From: Phylloscopus collybita
Lineage: Eukaryota; Chordata; Aves; Passeriformes; Phylloscopidae
Assembly: GCA_027886175.1 (NCBI GenBank)
Contig: JAJNNQ010000001.1
Location: 11,455,001 to 11,519,000, forward strand
Length of the DNA: 64,000 bases
Direction of reading: 5' to 3'
The stretch's first letter is position 1. Every line of letters starts with the position of its first letter. The notes beneath the pieces were generated by a model. The model was not told the origin of the DNA, made no database searches, and saw only the letters and a program-made list of their open reading frames with translations. The position numbers and the translations under genes are program-made. Shown piece after piece: positions 56,136 through 64,000 of the stretch.

Positions 56136-58175
56136 CAGTGGCACTTTTTCCACCCCTCCCAGCCTGTTCAGCTGCCCTTTGCTGCCGGCTCAGCTGCTCC
56201 CCCAGGCTGCTCCCCGGGCCGGGCTGGGCTGTCCCGTCCCGGCAGCAGGGCAGGGCCACCATCGCTCACCGCCGTGTCACCGAGGTGCTCCCAGGCTGCA
56301 GGGGAAAAGCTTGTCAGGGTATTGATAAACACCAGATCTGTGTCACTGCAGATGCCTTTTTAATGGCGTGTCCTGAGGTGCAGACATTAGGGTTCTATCC
56401 TCCTGCCTGCCAGCCCTGCGCTCAGCAATCACTCCTGCTGGAGCAGAGCGAGGGCTGCCACCCACCCTGCCTCCCCTTATGAATGCAGCTCCCTCTCACT
56501 AATGCAGGCAAGGAAAGACAAATCTGCAGCCCTGCCTGCGCAGTAGGACTGTGGGGTGCTTGGGGGGCTGTGCAGTGCAAAATAAAAGTTCAGGCTCTGC
56601 TGTGCCCCTGGCAGCAGGGTACAGGAACCCAACAGCACGGTTCACCCAGCTCTGGCTGCTCAGCACTGGCAAACCTCCTGATGCTCCCACCTCCTAAGGC
56701 CTTGACAGCCTGGGATTTGGGGGTTTGGGGAATGTCTCTAAAGTCTTTATTAGCAGAATGGAAGACTATCCATAAGAAACATCCAGTCTGTCTTAAAGAG
56801 CTGTTTAAGTTGCTGAGCTTGAGGTCCTTGTGACATCAGGGGAGAGCCCTGTGTGGGCCCAGCAGCCCCAGGACAGAGCTGTGTTTGTCTCTCTGGGATG
56901 CTCCTCCAATGCAGCTGCTCCTTGGGATCCTCCCCACGCTCACCCCCTGGAGCAGAGGTACCAATTTTGTTTCCTTCTTCCCAAAGTGTTGCTGCTGTCC
57001 CAGCTGCTGCAGCTCCCAAGGGAAGGTGGGGATTTCTGCTGGGCCAGGCACAGAAAGGAGCCCCAACAGGGCTCTCAGTCCACTTTGCACATCCTGGTAC
57101 CTCAGACCTCAAGTCCTTTATTCATAGAGAAGCATTCAGGTTTGGAGCACCTGCCCCCTTGTCAAGGAGAAACAAACCCAGGCAGCTCAAGTGACTAAAC
57201 CCAACTGGACAGCAGGGCTCAAACTTAAAATATTCATGATTTAGCCCACAGTACACATTCCTCAAAAATATATTAGATGTAAGAATATTAGCCCCAGGAA
57301 CCACAGGGACATCAGGAACCTTGCCACACTGTGCATCCACTCTGCAAAAGATTGTGATTCTTTAAGAAAAATCTCTCTTAGCCACGGTTTGCAGGATTTA
57401 ATATTATGCCCATTAGCAGAAGCAAGCCCCACCCTTGAAGCACACATGCAAATAGCAGGGGGAGAACGAGGGAAGACAATAAAACTGGAATCAGCCTTTG
57501 GAAGCGCAAATAAATAATTGGATTGCAATGAAGAAGTGTTTTCTGGTTTGATGGGCACTTTCTTTCATTGAAAATAAACCAGGCTGAATGGCTCAGTGGG
57601 TCCTGCACACCTCTGAATGGGCCCAGCTAGCTTGTGCTCTTGGTAACAGTGGGTATCATGGAGGTACATAAAAACATAGTTTATTGTTAAATTAAGTGTC
57701 CTGTTCTTGAAAACAACCCTTAAATTTAACATTCCAAGGCTGCTGCTGTTTATTTGCACTCTCAGAGCACTCTCAGCGCTGTCCACTCAACTACTCGAGA
57801 AATACATTGTAATAAAAATAAATGGACAGTTTGGGTTTCTCTAAAATTAAAAGAGGATATACAGCAGCCTTGCACTCCTGCCTTGTACCGAGGTAACCTG
57901 TGATAAAGTCACATTGTGTCAGAGATGGCAAATTATGCCTGCTAATTACTTACCGGAATTTCAGATTTGTCCTTACCATAATTAAAAAGGTGTCACTTTA
58001 TTAGAATAGGGCTGGAATGATGGGGCTTGGAGCAGTGGAGGAGATTTCTGGTTAGAGATAATTACCAGTGATGTATTCCTTTCTCTCAGTGCCGCTTTTG
58101 CTGCATTCCCCCCATTACCGGGTAATGGATGTGCGGCGCGGCGGCGGAGCCGGGAGCCCCCGGCCAGAGGGGCCC
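56136..58175. other. Unique sequence
   Basis: Bases 56150-56720 and 56820-57110 are GC-moderate. Bases 57220-58080 are AT-rich and unique. Bases 58110-58175 become CpG-rich (GCGGCGCGGCGGCGG) at the edge of the next array. No gene is recognised. Confidence 0.5.
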
Positions 58176-58799
58176 GAGTGTGCGGCGTGTGCGGGGCTCG
58201 GGGTGTGCGGGGATCTGAGTGTGCGGGGATCTGAGTGTGCGGGGCTCGAGTGTGCGGGGCTCGAGTGTGCGGGGATCTGAGTGTGCGGGGCTCGGAGTGT
58301 GCGGGGATCTGAGTGCAGGGCTCGGGGTGTGCGGGGATCTGAGTGTGCGGGGATCTGAGTGTGCGAGGCTCGGAGTGTGCGGGGATCTGAGTGTGCGGGG
58401 CTTGGAGTGTGCGGGGATCTGAGTGTGTGGGAATCTGAGTGTGCGAGGATCTGAGTGTGCGGGGATCTGAGTGTGCGGGGATCTGAGTGCAGGGCTCGGG
58501 GTGTGCGGGGATCTGAGTGTGCGGGGATCTGAGTGTGCGAGGCTCGGAGTGTGCGGGGATCTGAGTGTGCGGGGCTTGGAGTGTGCGGGGATCTGAGTGT
58601 GTGGGAATCTGAGTGTGCGAGGATCTGAGTGTGCGGGGCTCAGAGTGCGGGGATCTGAGTGTGCAGGGCTCGGGGTGTGCGGGGCACGGAGTGTGCAGGC
58701 TCGGAGTGTGCGGGGCTCAGAGTGCGGGGCTCGGAGTGTCCAGGCACGGAGTGTGCGGGGCTCGGAGTGTGCAGGGATCTGAGTGTGCGGGGCTCGGAG
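58176..58799. repeat. 16-17-bp minisatellite with a 174-bp higher-order repeat
   Basis: About 38 units are of two kinds: GTGTGCGGGGATCTGA (16 bases) and GTGTGCGGGGCTCGGA (16 bases, with 17-base and shorter variants). The segment 58311-58464 recurs without mismatch at 58485-58638, a 174-base higher-order period. The right end (after 58640) is more degenerate. The plus strand has a four-G run in nearly every unit, and CpG is dense. Confidence 0.95.
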
Positions 58800-60984
58800 C
58801 TGATGTCACCCAGCCTCCAGCCGGGACACGGCGACACCGAGCCCGAGCTGTGCCCAGCCCCGCTCCGGGCTGCCCTCCTGCCCGGGGCTCGTTCCAGAAT
58901 TTCCCTGGCGCGTTCCCAGGCACTGCTCCGCGGTGCCAGCCGCTCCCCAAGGGCCCTGCACCCCGCAGCCCCCGGCTCCAGCCCTGGCAAGCGGGGCCGC
59001 GAACCTGCCCTGTGTCGGAGCAGGGCTGGGCAGCCCCTGCCATCCCCTGTGCCCGCCAGGGCCCAGCGCCGTTCATATGCAGGGTAATGTCTTCCTGTTG
59101 GCAGAAGAGACTTGAGCCTGTCCAGGGCAAACTGGAGCCTCTCCCAGGGCCCGGCAAAAGAAAACAGCGGCGTTTGCCGGCGCTGAAAGTCCCAGCACAA
59201 GCAGGGACACGGGGAGAATAATTGCACGGCTGCACGCCGGGCTCCATGTTATCATTACACATTGGAGTCCTGCTCTGTGAGTACAGGGGTGGCGTGAACC
59301 CCCGCAGAAGATGAAGGTTATAAAAGAGGCATTACTGGGAAAGGTCAGCAGGCTATTCAAACACGGAGCAGTTGCAATCCGCAGATTCAATACCGAGAGC
59401 TATTTGCAGGGCTGGCAGAGGCAGGAGGAGCGGGAGCGGCTCACGCTCACCCGCTCGCCACAGGGACGGGGAGGTTCCCTCTGCAGCGAACTCACGGGCA
59501 GACAACGGGCAGGAGCAGCCCCCTTCCAGCCCTGCTCACCCCTGGGTCTCACCAGCAGTGCCCTCTGCCACAGGGGTGCTGGCAGTGCCACTTTGTGCCA
59601 GCACCACACCGAACTCTTCAGCCATGCCTGGAAATAACCAGGAGGAGCACAAAGGGTGAGGCAGCTCCTCTGTCTTGATACCACCGAGGTCTGGCTGCAG
59701 GCTGTCATCAATCCCATCTCTAATCCAACACATCTGGGCAGCTAGAACATCTTTTCCTTTCAGAAGAGACCTCCCTAGGCTGAGCGCAGCACTGCAGCCA
59801 CACGCTGCACGTCTGGGGTACCACAACACAACAGATCCTGTGCCTGATGGAGAGCCCTATCAGGCTCCACATTTTTATAAAAGATGGTTTGGTTAGCTCA
59901 TGAGGCACTGTTGTTATTGCCAAAAGGTTTTGCTCCCCAAGCCTGTGCTGCATATTGTATTACTTTGCCATGCTCAGAAACTAAAATTACAACAATTTAA
60001 TTTTGAATATGGTGGCATTATTACCATTTGTATTTGCCATTTCATAAGATTTTCATTTCAACTGCTTTGCTTTCCTGTCAAGAGGAAAAACCTTCAATCT
60101 ATCGGCTTTTACCAGAGAGGGAACTGTGCTGGAGTGTAATGCAGTATTGTATATTTCTTCTCTAATGCTCTTTTGAACAAAATCATCTATTTCATCAACA
60201 GTATATCAGCGGTGACCAAAGACCATTAAATAATGCATCTCACTCAGGAGCAGTGGAGCAGGGAAAGGGCTCTGACCTGTTTTAAACCTTATTACTTTCT
60301 TGCATTATGCCCCTCAGTGCAATCTTTTTGTTTAAGTGATTTCAGCCGAGGCGTTGCTTCCTGCCCTAAAACACACGGTGGGCACGTTATTGCTGAGCTG
60401 CTTGGGCTCAGCCTCAGCATTTCCCATCCTACACCAAACGCAGCCTCTGCCTGTGAATCCCTGCCTGTGAATCCCTGCTAACCTCGCCAGGTACACGTGT
60501 GTGCATCAGGGGCTGCTGTCAACAACACCCCTCCTGCTTTTGGATCTCAGGGGCAGAGATTTCCTTTGGACCCCTGGCTTCACCTCCCAGCCAGCGTTTG
60601 GTGTTTGCAATCAGCAATCCCAGGGTTGGTAAAGCAGGCATAGAATTGACCCAGAGTGGAATAGTTCGAGAAGAAACAGTTGTAACAAGCAGAGGAGGTG
60701 TGGTGCTGCAGCCTGGGACTGAAGTCTTGTAGGGTGGTGTCCCCATGAGGCTGTGCTGGCAGCGTGGGGAGGAGCATGGTGGCACCAGCAGAAGGCAGCC
60801 ACCACCAAGGTGGGCAGCAGCTGGTGTCCCACTCTGTCCCAGAGGAGCCCTGCACCGAGCACGCTGTGCCCAGGGGGCAGAGCACTGGCCCCAGGGCTGC
60901 AGAGTGTGGCCATCCCCTCGTGGCCTTGCCCAGCTTTGCTCATGGGTGTGTGGCCAAGCAGTGGCCTCTGCCTGCTGGTCAGCC
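58800..60984. other. Unique sequence
   Basis: Bases 58800-59070 are CpG-rich. Bases 59270-59680 are mixed. Bases 59880-60300 are AT-rich and unique. Bases 60460-60488 hold a 14-base two-copy repeat (TGCCTGTGAATCCC). Bases 60700-60980 are GC-rich. No gene is recognised. Confidence 0.5.
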
Positions 60985-61200
60985 CGGCCCCGTGTGCCCA
61001 GCCCCTGGTGTCCAGCCCCGAGTGCCCAGCCCCTGGTGCCCAGTGCTGTGTGCCCAGCCCCTGGTGCCCAGTGCTGTGTGCCCAGTCCCATGTGCCCACC
61101 CCTGTGTGCCCAGCCCCTGGTGCCCACCCCTGTGGTGCCCAGCCCCTGGTGCCCACCCCTGTGGTGCTCAGCCCCTGGTGCCCAGCCCTGTGTGCCCCTG
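60985..61200. repeat. Degenerate GC-rich minisatellite (CCCAGCCCCTGGTG)
   Basis: About nine copies of CAGCCCCTGGTGCCCA are separated by TGCTGTGTGCC or CCCCTGTGGTGCC spacers, giving an effective period of 26-29 bases with shorter units at the left. It is irregular and older-looking than the neighbouring arrays. Confidence 0.88.
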
Positions 61201-61254
61201 CCTTGCTGGGATGGGAGGTGGCACAGGGACAGGTGCCCTGGGCAGGGCAGTGTG

Positions 61255-61289
61255 GTGGGCACAGGGTGGGCACAGGGTGGGCACAGGGC
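61255..61289. repeat. 11-bp triplet repeat (GTGGGCACAGG)
   Basis: Three adjacent copies of GTGGGCACAGG. Confidence 0.88.
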
Positions 61290-62599
61290 CCGGCTGCAGC
61301 TTTGCCTCTCCCAGCCCTGGTGAAGCACAAATCCCCCACCAGCCGGTGAGGAGGAAGCCTGAGAGACTTACAATTACATTTTCTCACTAGTCTAATGAGG
61401 TGAGAGGCAGACAGAGGAGAGAGTTCCCTGGGCTAATTTTCCAGCCAGCAGCCACTGCGTTCCTTCCTCTACTGCAAGAGGCAGAGGGAGAAATGACTCT
61501 TCCAGATTAGAGGCTCTTGCTGAAGGCATTCCAGAGCATATTCCTCTAGGACACCACAGCAAAAAGATGGAGATGGCAAACCATTTTCCTGCATTCAGCT
61601 GGAATGAAGTAACCCACAAACAGAACTGTGTGGTGCAGGGGGTGCACTGATGGAAGAGAGCGGGAAGTGGAGCCTGGCTTGAATCACTGCACAGTGCTCT
61701 GCTCAAGAGAGAGAGGGAGCAGGTCAGCACCTGCACAGAGGGAGGAATTAGCTGTGAGAGGGAAGGAGCTGGTGCATTTGTCTCTGCTGCTAGGGAACAA
61801 TTTGTTATCATGGAAATGCTAGCAAAGGAATGCTGAGTGCCTGGGGGAGCAGCACTGGGCTGCAGGGGCAGCTGCTGGGAGGAGAGGGCTCTGCCTCTCT
61901 CCCAGGCAGGTGGGGTCCCTCAAACTGGAGAAACTCTGAGAAATCCCTCCTCATACCCACAGGGACCATGAAGGGAGTGTTCCTTTCTTGCTTCCTGTCC
62001 TCTGTGGGCTTTGCACTGGGTTCATGTGTGCTCAACATTTGACTCTTTGGAGGTTCTCTGATGGCTTTGGCTGAGACCAATGCTGCTGTGTGCTCCCCTC
62101 ACACCCCTGGTCTCCATACACCAAACACACTTCCAGCATGCCTGAATGGACCTGAGACACCTGAACTTCCTCATCTTGGTCTAAGTCAGGAGGAAGAGTA
62201 AATAAAATCCCTTCATCTTCATGACCACATGCAATGTGTTCACACATACAGGCATGTGCGTGGGTGAATGTCTCATCAACCAGTCCCTGGAAAAGATTGG
62301 AGTTTTCCCATTTGACTGACAAATCCAGCCAGTCTGACCCATCCCTTGCCATCCTCTGAAGTGTCTGGAGCTTGTAGTTGGTCCTGGAATTCGTTTTAGC
62401 TTGAGATGACATGTTGGTTAAAAGGGCGTGTGCAGAAGTCACCCTTCTTTTGTTTCCAAAAGGAGCTCTTTCTGAAAGCACTCTGCTGCTCAGCTCATGC
62501 AAACTAGGAAGAGATCTGTCAAATATCAAATACGAATTTTGTTGCTGAAGCTCTTGGAAAATTGACAGGTAGCATGCAAGCAAACATTAAATCAATAAC
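61290..62599. other. Unique sequence with one 183-codon open frame
   Basis: This is moderate-GC sequence without repeats. A minus-strand ATG-started frame runs 62583 to 62032 (183 codons) and is not low-complexity. It begins MLACYLSIFQELQQQNS and contains GSDWLDLSVKWENSN. I recognise no family, and a frame of this length is expected about once by chance in a window this size, so it is not called a gene. Confidence 0.5.
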
Positions 62600-63070
62600 G
62601 GCGAATTTCCCCCGGGAAACTTGTAGTGTTTTCTCATCAAAATCTTTAAATCCTTAAAGAACCCATAAAAGGTTTACACACTCGGTGTTGGTTAATCTGG
62701 TTACCTCTGCATGGCTCGGCACAGCTGATCAGCAGGGCCAGCTAATCCCCAGCGCTGATCACCCAGCAGTGTGTGCAATATCCAGCGCCCCGGCCCTGAT
62801 CTATTGTAGCTTTGTTAGTCACTGTGGCTCCTTGGTAAATTCATTTGGAGTCCTCCGGGGTTTTAAATCTCTCATTTGGCCAACAACGAGGTCTGAAAAG
62901 ATTGCAGTTCATTTCGACCCACAGTGGATGGAAGGCTCATTTACTGGCTGCAGGCAACTCAATCAGGCCGGGCGCTGATGAGTGAGTGACTTGTTCAGAC
63001 CGCTAGTCAATATGTGTCTGCTGTGATAGAATGTCAGCATCTGCTGCCTGCTCCTGTCTCCCACCGCTCT
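62600..63070. promoter_or_regulatory. Candidate distal enhancer / conserved non-coding element
   Basis: A repeat-free stretch of moderate GC. It has CAGCTGATCAGCAGGGCCAG, two GCTGATCA words (62725 and 62755 regions), TAATCTGG and TTTGTTAGTCACTG, but no coding frame of note. The identification is by texture only and conservation was not tested. Confidence 0.3.
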
Positions 63071-63129
63071 GGCTTTTTTCATTTGGGCTGATCAATGTTA
63101 TTAAAAACACCTAGGAGTTCCTTAACTGC

Positions 63130-63235
63130 TCTGCCACTTGAGGCTTTTCCTTCTTCCCTTTTTTTTAAGCACAACTTTGTATTATCTGCAAACACGTGCA
63201 GATGATGTAGAGATCGATTTTTTACATGAGTGTGG
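63130..63235 (-). mobile_element. Possible ancient CR1-type relic (FADDTKL region)
   Basis: The minus strand encodes HVFADNTKLCLKK, close to the conserved FADDTKL box that carries the reverse-transcriptase catalytic pair in CR1-type LINEs. The nucleotide word GTTTGCAGATAATACAAAG also resembles the family. The match is short and the flanks do not clearly follow, so chance is possible. Confidence 0.35.
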
Positions 63236-64000
63236 GACGGGGTGTCTGTGTACTCTTGGGCACATAACTTGTGCACTGGCATTGGCTCTGCTGTTTCATC
63301 ACTCTGGTTTGGGATTTTTGTGTGTGTTGTCCTGAAGTAACTCAGACATAGAGCCTAATGCAAGCATCTGCTAATTATTATTTGTAAATAAACTTAAAAT
63401 ATAAGCATGGGGAAAACATTGCACCTTCCCTAAAACTGAAGTGAGAATGCTCAGGTGGAATCAGTGACACCCTGTGGACACCCACACGTTAAAAATCAGA
63501 CTGCTGCTCCAAATAAAGGGGAGATGGAACTCAGGTGAATAAGCAGAGGGTTAAAATCATGACAGGTCTGGAACATACACACCGTGTGCCTGCCCTGCAA
63601 GCCATTTCCTGGGGACCAATGACACTCCATCACACAGGTGGGTCAGCCACCAAGGACACAAAAAAGGGAAACAGATACACTGCTAAAGGTTTGGATCTGT
63701 GCAAAATGTGCACGCTCCTGCAGGGACTGCACTGTCCCCAGGTAATGGAAGAAGGGGAATGCTCTGTCTTCTGGGCAGACCCCAGGCTGCACATCACCCA
63801 GCAGAGAGGAAGAAGAGAGAGCCTCTCAGTGCCCACATCACACAGAGGAAAGGCAAGGTGATCTGCTGTGACCTGAGGACATGCTTCAAAATCCACCCAT
63901 GCTTCCGTCCCTGCCCCCTTCCTCTGCAATATGGCATCCAAAATAGATACCAAGAAATGACCTGCCAGGAAAAAAATGGAAGCCTATAATTATGTTATTG
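63236..64000. other. Unique sequence to window end
   Basis: Bases 63320-63420 are AT-rich. Bases 63500-63960 are moderate. A 108-codon plus-strand frame at 63535-63861 has no recognisable similarity. No gene is recognised. Confidence 0.5.

Noticed and set aside
58613..59227. Cys/Arg/Gly-rich frames of about 200 codons on both strands
   Set aside because: They are explained by the GC-rich 16-17-bp array and low stop density in the adjacent CpG-rich sequence.

Overview
This window reads as intergenic DNA from a bird nuclear genome, probably a passerine. The evidence is three CR1 LINE 3' ends, an older CR1-type reverse-transcriptase relic, and four short endogenous-retrovirus LTRs. Three of the LTRs keep recognisable target-site duplications. 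Nothing I see looks like a mammalian SINE or L1, or like prokaryotic gene organisation. I cannot name the species, chromosome or neighbouring genes.

I find no protein-coding gene that I can support. Almost every long open reading frame lies in a tandem repeat whose unit length, or lack of stop codons, keeps frames open on both strands. The only possible genic piece is at the left edge (1-480). It resembles the tail of a 3' UTR, with AATAAA at 443-448, from a gene lying left of the window. No splice-bounded exon with recognisable protein similarity was seen.

The layout alternates between two kinds of sequence. One is AT-rich to moderate-GC unique DNA, rich in TAAT cores, that looks like a regulatory desert. 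The other is a dense series of mostly GC-rich tandem arrays. About 25 arrays cover roughly 8 kb, or 13% of the window. Pentamer arrays lie at 1.14 kb (CCTTC) and 27.63 kb (GGGAA, the complementary orientation). GACA (9.3 kb), TTTC (20.0 kb) and GGGACA (33.5 kb) microsatellites are present. Minisatellites with units of about 11-60 bp lie at 7.7, 10.9, 13.9, 17.1, 18.5, 20.4, 21.5, 26.7, 29.4, 31.2, 31.8, 37.5, 39.2, 39.8, 45.0, 45.8, 52.8, 54.0, 58.2 and 61.0 kb. Several show higher-order structure.

The transposon record is a 293-bp solo LTR at 55.84 kb, a related copy on the other strand at 27.35 kb abutting the GGGAA array, an unrelated 304-bp solo LTR at 42.11 kb, and a 573-bp LTR at 30.16 kb. 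There are also CR1 tails at 14.6, 33.8 and 37.0 kb and an ancient CR1-type relic at 48.8-49.3 kb.

I do not see a new enzymatic or defence system. The interesting signals are structural: repeat birth at an LTR edge, higher-order minisatellites, complementary G-quadruplex-capable pentamer arrays, a few perfect hairpins, and candidate distal enhancers between the arrays. Boundaries marked approximate were read by eye, and no alignment was run.
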